Part shown: in pieces, positions 24,161 to 36,814 of the stretch
Layout: every line of letters begins with the position of its first letter
Numbering within the stretch: the first letter of the stretch is position 1
NCBI GenBank assembly: GCA_026874595.1
Contig: CM049306.1
Coordinates: forward strand, 83,354,142 to 83,418,141
From: Sipunculus nudus
Lineage: Eukaryota > Annelida > Sipuncula > Golfingiida > Sipunculidae
DNA length: 64,000 nt
Direction: 5' to 3'
The notes under the pieces: model-generated
The model's database searches: none
Told to the model about the DNA's origin: nothing
The model's input: the letters and a program-made list of their open reading frames with translations, nothing else
Position numbers and translations under genes: made by a program

Positions 24161-24257
24161 ATGATTATGAAAGTGTTCATTTTCTTTTCATTGATAGAAG
24201 ACACACCTGAAAGGTTTAGATAAAGGTATGCTTATTAGGTGATCATGAATCAATCAC

Positions 24258-24415
24258 AGTTTCTACTGGTAGGAACTGAGATTGGAGTCTCTACCAGTAG
24301 AATTGGAGTTTCTACTGGTAGAGATTCTGATCGTGGTTTCTTCCAGCAGAGACTTTGATCGTAGTTTCTACCAGTAGAAACTCTGATTCTACCAGATCGC
24401 AGTCTCTACCCTGAC
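24258..24415. repeat. Array of the palindromic 12-mer TCTACYRGTAGA
   Basis: The self-complementary core TCTACTGGTAGA or TCTACCAGTAGA recurs four to five times at irregular spacing of roughly 25-45 bp, separated by GAACTGAGATTGGAG and GATCGTAGTTTC-like spacers. Because the core is its own reverse complement, neighbouring copies can form alternative hairpins. Confidence 0.7.
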
Positions 24416-25364
24416 ATATACAAGTGACAGATATACATCTAAATGTTTCATTCAAACATATTCATACAATTTTATTTGATAAAAAAAATACAAATATAAG
24501 CACAAACACATGTAAGCACAAACTGTTTATCAACTTATTTATATGTAAAATTCCTGAATATTGTTCTAATTGATAGGTTGATGCCTAGCTGTCTCATACA
24601 CCTTGAATTCTAGAAACTCTATTATTTATATTTATAAAGATCACTATCATTAGTTTTAATTTTCTAACTTTATACACAAACTTACTTTATACCAGTACAT
24701 ACAGATGACTGATCTTTATTTCCCCTGTACACTATAAGGAGCAATCATATACAACACATTGTAATAAAAAGAATTCTAGAAGTATAGTACATAAAACAAT
24801 GAATAAATATATTGGTTTTACAAAAAAAACCTAACATGTCAACCATTACCATAAACCAGTGTTTAACCCCAAATTAAAAACCAAATAAACAATCTTTGTC
24901 CCGTATATTGTATAAAACAATCATGATATACTCATTCTTTTAGAAAGTCATATTGTGTATAATCACAAATAAAACATTTGTTAACCATTTTACTGTGTTT
25001 AATTTATTCATAATCTCAGGTTTCAGAAATTAGACCATTATGGGAAGTTTGTCCTAGTAGAGTACATTTCTATATGATTAGAGTTTGTCCTACATGTACG
25101 GCCTACATTATTATGCAAGCGGTGTAAGAATGAAATATTAGCAGATACCATAATATTTTAATATTCATGTACATTTAACATAACTGGTCCCTTAATTTAA
25201 AGTAAAACAACTAAAAATTGTTGTTTTAATAATATTACGTTAGTACCTATAAACTTCGCCATAAATTTCCCCTAATTAGTAATAAAATTAGCTAACCAGA
25301 TAGGCTGTACTTTGCAAAGCTAGCTGTTTCAAAAGTGACAACATCTTTACTTTAAAATGCTCAC
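24416..25364. other. End of prominin intron 1, nothing recognised
   Basis: AT-rich intron between the palindromic array and exon 1. Confidence 0.5.
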
Positions 25365-25692
25365 CTGTTGGAAAGGGGTTGGGTTGAACCACATTGACAA
25401 AACCCCTCGCAGCGTTGAAGAGCGGGCCCAGCCCTCCATCCTGGTACGAATCCTTATCTGACGAGTACGGCTGTCCCTCTGGAAGATCTCCCCATGTTAT
25501 ATCACTGTTTTCATCGGCTGTGTGTCCTTTATCCGAAATATTCTTGGGCTCGAACACTGGATCTGCGCAATGCACACTGAATGGCAAACTTACGAATATG
25601 AACACTGCTAAACACACAGAAAATGCGTAACTGACTCCACGTGGAGAACTCCGTCGAAATATATTGAATCTATGAAAATTGTTGAACGCCAT
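25365..25692 (-). CDS. Prominin, coding exon 1 (start codon, signal peptide, extracellular N-terminus)
   Basis: The ATG lies at 25692-25690, and the exon ends CCAACAG|GTGAGC at 25365 (phase 1). It encodes 109 residues. After a basic start (MAFNNFHRFNIFRRSSPRG) comes a hydrophobic core YAFSVCLAVFIFVSLPF (about 22-38), with likely signal cleavage near CA (42-43). An acidic extracellular segment with one NIS glycosylation sequon follows. It ends GLGPLFNAARGFVNVVQPNP, matching the prominin hallmark VVQP just upstream of TM1 (human FLYVVQPRDFP). Together the five exons give about 259 residues of a family usually 800-900 long. The unusually long n-region before the hydrophobic core may mean the true start is downstream, but no internal Met precedes the core. 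Confidence 0.9.
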
Positions 25693-26150
25693 ACTGGCTG
25701 CGTCCGTCTAAAACGAATTCTTTTTGCCTTTTGCCTATTTACTGCCCGTGCAAACAGACTGGATTGATCGTGACGTTATTGGCACCATAAAATTCACTCG
25801 TTATCAACCCGGGCTGTTACCTGGAGTCGCACAGCTGTATGTGAGTTTAACGCTGCGAGTTGACCGATTTAGAAAGCCCCCGCCAAGTGCTACACATGGT
25901 ATTAAACTACGATCTTCCAAGTTGTCGTCTGCTGAGAGATAATTTTACCGCCCAAATTTAGGTCCACGTGGTGTGAGAAACGACTGTGTCTAAATCTGCA
26001 TGTATACACGTTCGTACGTATTAGCCAATATCAACGGTGCGCGCACGCGTATAGCGAGAAGTCCGTGACACGCAAACCGCTTGTATCTCCGACTCGGAGA
26101 AAGGCTAATTAGTCAGCAAATGGATAAAGCTACCATCCAGGCAGATTGCA
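25693..26150 (-). promoter_or_regulatory. Probable prominin promoter and 5' untranslated region
   Basis: CpG-richer sequence directly upstream of the prominin start codon, in contrast to the AT-rich surroundings. It contains an E-box palindrome CACGTG at 25965-25970 and several CGTACG/ACGCGT-type CpG words near 26030-26060. The transcription start cannot be read from sequence alone. Confidence 0.4.
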
Positions 26151-27043
26151 AGCGTTGTCATGACGACAAACAGTTGAGCTGATAACTAAGAACTAGTTTG
26201 TTTTGGATGTTTTGCTCAACAGCTAGCTAAAACAGGCAGCCAGGGTGGCTTTTCAATTCTTTAATTACCGTGCAAAAGTTATGCCTGATAAATAATTATC
26301 AGTGTATATGAAAAATGACAACATGCGTGCGCATGTAAGTTTCATAGGGACTGTGCATGGATAAGAATATTTAAGAATGTGGGAAGATTCAGAGTCGATT
26401 CGGAAGAATATTAATTCTCAATCATTCTTCTCCGGAAAACTGATTATTGCTTGTTATCTCTTGATAGTTCTCATTTACCTGGGGCGAGAATTCTTAGGAT
26501 TATTTTGTCCTATAGATATGGCATAATCACGAATTCTCATTTCTCCCCTAACTAAATTGTAAGTCGTATCCTTAATTGTGCAGGTGAGGCAGTTTAATTT
26601 ACAAACGGTACAATGATAACAAATTTAACAGCACATGCATGCATTAGGCCTATAACTCTGTTTGTGGCATCATGTGTAGGGTCTATATATATATATATAT
26701 ATAAAACCCTCGTGAGCCTTTAAAACGGAATCGTGCCTGTTTTATTCTTATTTTTATTATTTAGTTTTTCTGGAAAACCTGGTCTCCCTTTTATTAAAAT
26801 GATGGTTAAAAAATTATAGAGACAAGAAATCAGATGATATAATACTTATCCCGACTAACATTTTAGATTTCTTATTTTACTAATTTTCACAGGTATATAT
26901 GAGCAGTGCATAAGTATGTTATATATATTTATATATCTTAATTATTAAAAGTCTTTATAAGATTTTCGAGCCCATATTCATTTTAAAAACGTTTTAATAA
27001 CATAAACAGTGTATATGAATTTCTAAAGCATTGTTTAATTATC

Positions 27044-27093
<50 letters not shown>

Positions 27094-28303
27094 GTTAATT
27101 GACCTTTCTACCAACTAGCTTAGGTTACATGCTTTTCCCATTTCTCAACATTGCTGTGCTTACAAACATGTTGTTAATAAACAAGATCATAACCCCATCC
27201 CGAGGGTGTTATAAGAACATTTCACAAGCAAAACTACCCCAAGATCATTAATATATACACAAAGAAAACCAGAAATCACATAAATTCTTTTTCAAAAGAT
27301 AGGAGACTGGACACCTTTCATTATATTATAAGCGGACAAAATCTTAGACCAGGACCAAAAGCTTTGAACATCGAATGAATGGAACTTCTTTCACTTTTCA
27401 CAGATATTATTAACTATACCTGCATGATGTTATTGATTAACCAGTAACATAAAATACATGTTAACTGCTGAATTCCAGTCTTTAATCTTTTAACTTTTGA
27501 AGCTACAGATATTATAGCGAAGTATAAATAACTGATCATCTGTATATAGTTAGGTGTTTTGTCCAAGGTTTTATTTTCACGAAATTTACATCGCGAACAA
27601 TCAGACGAGAAGCGGGGGCGCGGATAAAGGATTTTTTCCCGGGGAGGCATAGGATCAATCTATATTACATACCTTACATCTTGTATACCTTACATGTACT
27701 TGTATTTAAAGTATATCTAGACACCCCCAGGGTCTTTCAGTGGAAAAAAAGTTGTTTTGTATAGTTTGTTCAGTTCGACTGGTTCTAATGATCTAATGAT
27801 CTGATGAACTGATTCTAATAGTTGAATTTGACACTCTTTAATTTCTTTGAACCCTTGCATTTAGTTCTTCAGTGTGCATGCATGGGGCCTGGTCATGTTG
27901 TATAAAGTAACTTTTATCTTAATGACTGTAGTTATACAAGTTAATAGCTCTCAACGGTGATCTAGTTACCAATACGTTAACGAGAGTCTTATGGCTTTGT
28001 TAATCCTATAACGTGTATACTTAAATTGGAGTGTTCGCGAGAAAAAGTAAAAGGTTCTGTATACATGAAGCTATTAATTTATTTTATCGGAAGATTTTAG
28101 AGAATGAACGCACACATATATCAACTTTTTTAACATGTACACTGAACAAGCGCAAAGTATAAGCGAACAATTGGTGGTGATTTCTATATGTATGCATTTA
28201 ACCCTTATGGTGACGGTCTCGTGGTAAAAGTAGTATGTCTTTAAATGTTTGGTGTAATTTTTTTTATTAAAATACACTAAAATGTTTTAACTTGTCAGCT
28301 TAT

Positions 28304-28346
<43 letters not shown>

Positions 28347-28850
28347 CCTCATAAATCTATGGCGGTAATTAGCTTAAATAACAATATCATGTTCAAAGGT
28401 GCTGAACTAAATATAGACTATATTCAGTTCAGTGGTTTAAAGGTACTCCTATATAAATTAAACAGTATATAATTATATGTTCTAGTCACAGACTGAGAAA
28501 TCACTTTGTGCCAGACATATCAAGGCAATGAACTCAATAATATTCTCCAGGATGAGTTTGCAAATACAGCATATGGATGGTTTATATTCGCGAGGTTAAA
28601 TCTTCGTGATTTTAAGTTTTCCATCATTTCGCCAGGGTTTTAATTTTCCTATCTTACAAAAAACATCTCCACAGAGTTTATGCATTATTGAATACCGTAT
28701 GGGTGCAAAATCTTAATAATAATATAAATATTTGGTTAACGCTTACATAACATAACGATAATTAACGTTTCGTAACGTAACGAACATCAGAAACAGCAAT
28801 ATGAAATCCTGGCAAAATATAAGGAAACCATAGTATTCTGTTATTTTTCC

Positions 28851-28935
<85 letters not shown>

Positions 28936-29160
28936 GTGAAGGTCTCGCTCTTCCACAGCACGGGAAGTTGATACTAGTCTCTTGGAGTCTCATAGGGAAT
29001 TAGTTGGATTTCGTTTATTTTTAAAGTATATCACTTGATCTTAGAAATCGATCAACCTATATCGTTATCGCGACAAGTGTCATCATATGATACATCCATA
29101 GTCAGGTTATGGTGCGATTAAAAGATCATTTTGAGATGTAGCCTATTTTATCAGACCTGA
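26151..29160. other. Intergenic, with three long (TA)n tracts
   Basis: No coding relic recognised. (TA)n tracts occur at 27046-27091, 28306-28341 and 28855-28932; a shorter one is near 26684-26703. Confidence 0.6.
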
Positions 29161-29283
29161 TGTGAATGCCTGTAATTTTCATTTGCCTTGCGATCGGCAG
29201 GTGGCGCCTACTGCAAGTAAACAAATTTTGGGCCTGCCTAAAGTGCAGTTTTGCCCATCTAAACAAGTGCTTAAAAAGAGTGC
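29134..29283 (+). pseudogene. Possible coding relic cut by the hAT insertion
   Basis: An open segment of about 50 codons (29135-29283) contains NACNFHLPCDRQVAPTASKQ followed by GLPKVQFCPSKQVLKKSA. It runs straight into the hAT element. Across the element, at 34145, the same frame continues with no early stop for a few dozen bases. It is not recognised. It could be upstream coding sequence of the Ulp1-like relic at 34290, which would make the hAT an insertion into that gene. This rests only on the open frame and adjacency. Confidence 0.25.
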
Positions 29284-30052
29284 CAGTGGCGGATCCAAGG
29301 GGGGGGGGGGGGGGCACAGGGGGCGATCGCCCCCCCTAGAATTTTTTCGGGATCATGAAAACTGCATATGATTTCTGGTTAAGGTACTTTTTTTTACCTT
29401 TTACATATTAACATCTTGTCAGTGAAATATCACGTCAAGATATCCAGCAATGCATGAAACATAAAAAAAAAACAAAAGTACCAGAAATATTAACTTGTCA
29501 GTGAGTAAATGCTAAGGAATAGTCTTATATCTCCGATACTATATCCACTGTAGCTCGTCCTTGTACTGGCTGCACTGGATAAAGCCCAGTACACCAGTGT
29601 CAGAACCTTGCATACCAGCAAGTCACTATAGGTATTAAAAGTTGACAAATGATGTTAACCTTTAAGACCTCTCTGACAAACAGAAGTGTGTTGTATATTT
29701 ATACATATTTAATACAGCCTTAAAGTTTGTGATAGCCACCTAAGACAGGTAAGCCAACACCCTGCTGGAAGGCAAGTGGTGCCATGGCTGTTAATGAGCT
29801 GTGAACTGCATAGCAGCTCAAGTAGAGAATTAAGCTGATTTCAGCAAGTGAAACAGCAGTGATGTTTAGTATGTCCATCATGAGTTGACATTAGTGTGAG
29901 TTGACCTGATGCCCTGGCTATCCCATCCAATTGCGAGGGAAGCCTGAAGTACATTTACCAAACTTGTCCAGCCATTAGTCAGTGCTTTGTGTCTTAGAGC
30001 ACATGTTATGTACAACATCTCTCTGGACCAGAAACAGCATGCTTATATCAAA

Positions 30053-30116
30053 ATGAAAAGGCAATCTTCTCTGAAACAGTTCCTTACGCCGAAGCGCAGT
30101 AGGGCCTTTGCTGAAG
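30053..30116 (+). CDS. hAT transposase, first coding exon
   Basis: An ATG opens 21 codons, MKRQSSLKQFLTPKRSRAFA plus E, and ends GAAG|GTAAGA with one leftover base. A short basic N-terminus ending in a phase-1 donor is typical of this transposase group. The next exon starts with AC after a CTTACAG acceptor, so the join gives GAC (Asp) in frame. The intron is 30117-31427 (1311 bp) and holds nothing else that I recognise. Confidence 0.75.
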
Positions 30117-31427
30117 GTAAGAATTTGAAATAATACATTATTCCTACAAATGCATTTACATGTTTTGATAATTCAAAGCTCTAGAATACCTAAATATAAA
30201 CCTAAACATTTCAAAACCTGATTAGCAATCAGGTAAAGTCTATGGTTACTTGCCAGAGGGTGTCTCATCAGAGAGTTTTAAAGCTTTCCAATTTCATCCC
30301 AGAGCAAAACATGAAAGTGTCAAATTTAAACAGGTCTGTCATTCTTTTTTTTTTCCTACAAGAGTCAAACCTGTATAATGTTGAGAGCCTTAGACTGCCC
30401 AGTTTATAGAAGTGAACACTGAAAGGAGGTAAAGTGTACGTAGAAACCTTACCTTTTATTTTTGTTAGGCCTATATTATTGCTCTTGTTTTCATTGTAAT
30501 TGTAAAGTATTAACTAATTGCATGAACCATCTGCTCTTTAAAATATTAATTAATTTGTGAAGTGTTGAGTAATTGGAAAGTTTTAATAAAAAATATACAT
30601 GTTTTATTACATATATCTATGGATGTTAATAGCATGAATCCTGATTGTTTGCCAACTGCAGTGAAGCTGCATGAATATGTTTTATAATATAGCTGCTGTC
30701 AATTGGGAGACACTTTGGTCTAAAATTAAAAAAAAAAATTCAAATCCATTGAAATAATTTTTTTTATTTGTAGGAAGCACAATTAACATGGTATATTATC
30801 ACGTGGTATTTAGCATCATGTTAGTTGTGTTCTGCTGGGTCTGTATTCATTAATATTCATTTATATTATCAGATAACCAGTCTTATTTCACATAAAGCAA
30901 AATAATAAATGCCGAATAATAAAACAAAAACAGCGAAGAACAAAACTGGAACACTAATGACACTTAAAATCCTCCTGGTTCCACTATGATATTCTGTGAA
31001 CAGGGAGGCAGTCATCCGTTTTTTATTCGGCCCTACAGGTTACTGATACATCCATTTTCATGGAAGCTTCTTGGCATACAGCCTTGTAATTCCCAAGTAA
31101 CTTGAACTGTTCACCTATCATGCCTGCAAGTTATGCAATTTTTAATACATACCCATGACTGTTCGCTGTAGCTTACAACATTTTTTTGTTATTATACTTA
31201 TTAATAGTAAGGTAGCCGATTTTTACCTACAAATATCATGAATACTTATGTCTTAAATGAGAGTATGCTATTATTGAGGTACCTGGTAAAATACCCACAT
31301 GATCTGGGCTAAAACCCCTACTTTACTAGATATAGAGGCGCCCATATCAGCTAAATTTAATAACCTATTGAAAAATATGTCATCGTCCAAAACTAGCCAC
31401 TATAAAAAGGTTTGACTGTACTTACAG

Positions 31428-33861
31428 ACAGCCCTTCCTGCAGTGGTAATACATCACAGGCATGTGATGATAAACACCAAGTAACAACCTCTCAGACTCG
31501 GACTGTTTCATCAGAAAACGTCCAAGTAAAGAATACTGAATATGTCATTAAAGAATTACCAACGATATGGAGACAGCCTGAAACAGCATCAACTTCTTTT
31601 GCCAATCTCTGCCCTCCTTACGACTTTGGTGAGGTCTACAACATTACGGATAAGCTCAACCCGGAAGAAAAATACAGGATTTTACAAAAGATTTACAAAC
31701 CTGACAGTGAATACCAATTTCCAAAACATAAAGAAGGAGCCTGTAACAGAAGCTTCAAATACGAATGGCTATTAAAATACAACTGGCTAGTATACAGCAA
31801 AGCTCAGGATGGGGCATTCTGTGTACCTTGTGCAATGTTCGCAAGGGGGCACCGACAAAAGGGAGCTCTGGTGAAAGGTCCTATGAAAAAATTCAAAAAT
31901 GCCACTACTGATCTAGATGCGCATGGAAAAAGCCAGTACCATCAAAATGCGGTATTAGATATGATCAGCTTTACGTCCATTACAGAACAAAAAGAAGATG
32001 ATGTATCAATACAGTTGAATAATGTAAGGGCCAAACGCATTACGGAAAACAGGAATAAGTTACGCGGTATTCTAGAAACAGTGATTCTATGTGGGAGACA
32101 AAATATTGCATTTCGCGGTCACCGTGAAGATAGGCATGATAAAAGTGAAGACACATATGACATTGATATGGATGAAAGAGAAGAAAATGGAGGTAATCCG
32201 GGAAACTTTCAAGTGTTGCTCGACTTCCGTGTTTCATCTGGTGATAAAGTCCTGGAAAAGCACTTTCGCACATGCCCTAGAAACGCATCATATCGTTCCA
32301 AGACAGTTCAGAATCAGCTTATTGAACTGTGTGGAGATTATCTCAGAAAGAACATTATTGAGGAAATCAAGAGAGTGAAGTATTTCAGTGTTCTTGCCGA
32401 TGAGTGTACTGATGTGTCAAACAAGGAACAGCTTTCCTTAGTGCTGCGTTTTGTAGACAGCAAGAACAATATTCGTGAAGAATTTGTTGACTTTATACAT
32501 TGCAAGGATGGAGTCACTGGTGAGGCACTGGCGAGGACAATTCTCCGCCAACTGAGATCATTTGGACTGGATGTCAACTATATGCGGGGACAAGGGTATG
32601 ATGGAGCTGGGAATATGACTGGAAAAATTCGAGGCACTGCAGCCAGAATACAAAGTGAGATTCCCTCTGCATTGTATGTGCATTGCAATGCACACATATT
32701 GAATTTGTGCATCGTCAAATCCTGTGAGTTGCAACCTATTAGAAATATGATGGGAATCATGGTGGAAATCAGCATATTCTTCAGATATTCACCTAAGCGG
32801 CAGGAGAAATTAGAGGAGAAAATCAGAGAAATCTACCCAGGTGAAAAGAAAAATAAATTAATCAACATGTGTAAGACCAGATGGGTGGAGAGACACCAGG
32901 CCTTTGAGACATTCAAAGATCTTTATGTTGCTGTTGTGGATGTCTTTCAAGATATCTTAGAAAATCCTTCGCTTTGGAACCAAGAAAGTTTAACAAGCGC
33001 AAAATCACTGCTCTTGGCAGTTACAAACTTTGATTTCCTTATGGCGTTTGTTGTTTCCAAGAATGTTCTGGGCTTTGCAAAGGGACTGTCCTTAAGCCTA
33101 CAAGCCAGGAATCATAATATCTGCAAGGCGATGCAAGAGGTTTCAGTAGTTAAGAGTGCTCTTCAATCAACAAGAGAACACGTAGAGCCAAAAAACCAGG
33201 AATGGTATGAAATAGCTGAAAGCATGGGCAAGAGTGTGAATGCCGATGAGCCAAAGCTACCAAGGAAATGTGGACGTCAAAAAAACAAGAACAATACGCC
33301 AGCTAAAACCATTAAGGAACATTACAGAGTGACTCTTGCAGTTCCTTTCCTGGATCATATGCTCACACAGCTGGAAGATAAATTTGCGGAAAGCCAACAA
33401 AAAGCAACAAATGGGTTATTTCTTATTCCAAGTGGGCTTCAAGAAAATATTGACTGGAAAGGGATACTGCAAATCTATCAAGCTGATGTGCCCTTCCCAG
33501 ACAATTTTGACAATGAACTTGGAGGAAGAAATGGCAGTCATGGCAGGGTCGTGCCCCTTCAACACTTGAAGAAAGTATGGACCATGCAGACAAGGTTTTG
33601 TACCCAAACATTCACACCCTACTGCAAATCATTGCCACACTCCCAGTGACCACAAGTGAGTGTGAACGTTCCTTTTCCAGTATGAGGAGGCTAAAAACTT
33701 ATTTAAGAAGCACAATGGGACAAACAAGGCTGAGCGGGTTGGCGATGATGCACATTCATTATGAGAAAGACATTGACAAAGAGGCCATCATCAGTGAATT
33801 TGCAAGGAAGCATCCTCGCAGGATGGATTTAGTTGATATTCTTGACTCCGATGAGAAATAG
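31428..33861 (+). pseudogene. hAT transposase, main exon, broken by one frameshift
   Basis: After the acceptor CTTACAG|AC comes a long frame. Order: a TTF/BED-type zinc finger (GAFCVPCAMF ... LDAHGKSQYHQNA), the first catalytic Asp in FSVLADECTDVS, the second in RGQGYDGAGNM, a CxxH step in YVHCNAHILNLC, a CKTRWVERH motif, then the C-terminal dimerisation region. The group is that of ZMYM6/52-kDa-repressor-like animal transposases. A 1-bp loss at about 33521-33526 (in CTTGGAGGAAG) shifts the frame. Beyond it, the other frame continues in register with KKWQSWQGR, LYPNIHTLLQI and TSECERSFSSMRRLKTYLRS to a stop at 33859-33861. The expected catalytic Glu (ERSFS) is therefore out of frame with the two Asp residues. 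This is the only defect I found. Confidence 0.9.
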
Positions 33862-34289
33862 TTGCAGGACTTAAACTGTCAACATACATGGTTATATTAT
33901 AAAACTGAGCATTCCTTTCTCTCAACTTATCAGAAACAAAAATGTCTGGTTTAAGTGCCCAAAAAACATGCTTCAATTTTGATTTCTGAATCCTCAAATT
34001 TAAAAAAATTTCTGCACCGTGTGAGGGGGACACCCCCTCCCACACCCTCCCCCCTCGGGCGCTACGCGCCCTCGAACTCCAGATAAGCAAGAATCTCACC
34101 CGTCGCCCCCCCTAACATTTTGTTCTGGATCCGCCACTGAGTGCGGCCAGATTTTGTGGATCACCACGTCTGGCCACATTATTTTATTTTTGCGGGATGT
34201 TTTGTTAATTTGATTAGTGGAACTTTATATAATTTATAACATCAACAATATATTGGGGACCATAAGTCAGCTCTGACCATAAAAGGTAA

Positions 34290-35059
34290 TCAGCTTTCTA
34301 AGAGGCGCCGTCTTTCAGTGAACAGATGGTTGCCTCAGCTAGACCTGTCAATTACTGACAAAAGAAAGATAGAACATTTTCAAAAATAAGATGATAAACA
34401 TATGCATGCTGTGCATAAGATTCTAACCGAGAAGTTCAGAGAAATTAATGGTTTTCAAAGCACCCTCTGCTCCAGTGTACAAGTTGAACCAAATTCAGGG
34501 AAGTGGGATAATAAAACTCATGACAATATGGAAACTAAACGTTCCATATTTTAACGAATACACTACAAAGGAAATGATCATTGGGTTAATGCGTTCCAGA
34601 AACGTAAGGATGGTTCCATTTATTTATTGGATATCTTTTGTCCAAAGGGGAAAATTTCAACATGGATTTGACAAAACACATATAGAAATAGTAATACAAT
34701 TCTCGAAAAGGCATAGACTGTGGCATGTTTGCAACAACTAATGCTGTTGAATTTTGTTTTAATAAATTCGAGGGCATAGGAACAGGAAAAACAATGTGCA
34801 TTTTTTATCAAGAACTTCTTCGTGACCATTTAATTCAGTGTCTGCAAGATGGGAATATGTCCCATTTTCCCAATTAAAGGCCAACTGCATTTGCATCCCA
34901 TGCACCATTCAGACATATCAATGAATTGCTACTGTAAGCAGCCGGACTGTACAGCTGACATGGTTCTATGTGACAATTGTGACAAATGGTTCTACTTTTC
35001 ATGTTCCACTTGTTCAGTATCGGGGAGAAAAAAAGTGGATTTGTCACCTATGTAAATAG
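34290..35059 (+). pseudogene. Relic of a Ulp1-like (C48) cysteine protease with a C-terminal PHD finger
   Basis: Pieces in three frames line up in family order. DDKHMHAVHKILTEKF then GFQSTL (about 34390-34460) matches the Ulp1 entry segment. GNDHWVNAF (34570s) holds the catalytic His, and YLLDIF (34621-34638) the Asp. GIDCGMFATTNAVEF (34710-34754) holds the Cys. RDHLIQCLQDGNMSHFP ends the protease. A PHD finger follows: CYCKQPDCTADMVLCDNCDK (34927 on), WFYFSC and WICHLC with a stop at 35057. The usual His of WFHFSC is Tyr here. At least two in-frame stops and about four frame changes make it dead. Such proteases accompany several DNA-transposon superfamilies; I cannot assign this one. Confidence 0.75.
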
Positions 35060-36208
35060 GGAACAAATTTTATCAAAATGTATTTCACATTCAAGTTCTG
35101 CAAATATTTTATATAAGTTTTCTTGGTTGTCCATTGTGTACACAATTTTCCTTGGGATAATGGTGTTTACAAGTCAAATTTTATATTCAAAGCCATATTC
35201 AAATATTCTTGGTTGGCTAGATTTTTAGTGGGATAAGTGCAGGTTTAACAGAATGGTTTGTCACAATATATTTCTCTTTTGTGCTTATTTTTTTATAAGG
35301 TTAATGGTTTTCTTTATAAATATTTATTGTATTTCATATTTCTGTATTTATTGTGTTTTGTTGTTAAAATAAATTCTTTGCAGCCAAAAAGTGCTTTTTT
35401 TTCACTTCCTCTGAATAAAAACACCCAAGAAATATTATGAGTGATAATTGTATTCTTTATTTTAATTTTAAAATTAGGCCAGCTTGTATAATGATTAAAA
35501 TTAAAGTATTGATAATTTCCTTGGTCTTCTCCCGCATGGTGCCTTCTGTTTCGTTTATATATAAATATTACTAATGGGACTGGAGCTACGTTTTTTACAG
35601 CTTAAAAATGCGCTGAATAGGCGATCCCACACTATTTTGAGTTTTGAATAATGTAAAAGAAATTGTGTAAAATGAAGAATACCTTCCGCAAAATGTTTGT
35701 ATGTTTGTAACAGTAAGAATGGACTATATGCAGTATACTGTTTTTATAGTAAGAATTACCATACCTCGTGCTCACTGATACCAGTTTACATATGAACGAC
35801 AGACATCATAAAATTTCGGGAGCATAGGGATTTGTGTTCTCATTATAATTCTACGCAAAGCGTTCCCTCTATAAGGATTATAAATTTTCCACAGCCACTT
35901 TTTAATTTATTTTTTCATTTTTTTTAAAGAAATTAAAGGTTATAATAAAAAATGTCAATCACCATTCAATTTTATAATAAGACCCATCAGTTTTCCAATC
36001 ACGGCAGATCATTACGACCGGAAGTCCACCCAATTCCATCTAATTTACAGGCATCACGTATCAGCAGAAGATAAAATTGGCAGGATTTTTTGGTGCATGC
36101 AGGATTCGCTCCATCAAAATGCATCTGTATTTTTAGGCTAACTGTGGATGTATCGATGACATGAAGTTTTTGATGCATGTGAATAAACTAATCATGTCAC
36201 ATGGCCAT
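35060..36208. other. Non-coding stretch between two transposon relics
   Basis: AT-rich, no recognisable coding piece. It could be the 3' part of the protease relic's element or the outer end of the next one. Confidence 0.35.
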
Positions 36209-36814
36209 GTGGTTCCGTCACTAAATATTGACCGTTTTTTTTCCTTTCCTTTTTAATAAAGGGATGCTTTAAATTATAGTCATGATATCTTATATATTTC
36301 GGTCACAAAGGTCATAGAATATATCACTTTTATACTGAATATAGACCACAGTTTTTTTTTTAATATTGGCGTGTCGGAATAACACATTAAGTGTGAAGGA
36401 ATCACTTTTTTAAATGTAGAAGTCTATTTTCTTTTCGTAGGCCCAAGTAATCATTTCTGTATTAGTAGAGACAAACAAAAATAATATTATGTAGGGCCTA
36501 CTGATAAGGGATTATTGAAAATGCTTATTGATTCCAGAGTCTAAATTTTATTTTCCTCCCATAGCTTGAGCATTATGGCGTGACGCAATCACAATTCAAC
36601 TCTCTTCCCTTGTTTTCAGGATACCGAAACAAATACTTTTTTGACGGAATCACTCTGTGAAGGAAATATGAAAAAGAATCCAGAGCGGAAACGATATCAT
36701 ATACTTACCTTATTGCACTTTTGAAAAAGCCCTTCGTTTCGGTATTGTAAACTTTTAATTTTCTCCCATAACATTATGCGTTATAACCTGACTGAATCAC
36801 TCTTGGTTTTCAGA

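Larger units (their letters stand above)
29284..34139 (+). mobile_element. hAT-superfamily DNA transposon, 4.86 kb
   Basis: Terminal inverted repeats: CAGTGGCGGATCCA at 29284-29297, with its reverse complement ending at 34139. The similarity continues inward through a G/C tract and GGGCGA...CCCCCCTA. It encodes a hAT transposase in two exons on the plus strand. Directly outside the ends is AGTGC on both sides (29279-29283 and 34140-34144). A subterminal hairpin GGGCGC-TA-CGCGCCC sits near 34057. A 16-G tract (29299-29314) lies just inside the left repeat. Confidence 0.92.

Noticed and set aside
24258-24415. CRISPR-like array
   Set aside because: Repeats are 12 bp, unevenly spaced, and the sequence is clearly animal nuclear DNA.
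25394-25630. 78-codon frame antisense to prominin exon 1
   Set aside because: It is a shadow of the coding exon on the other strand; no family match.
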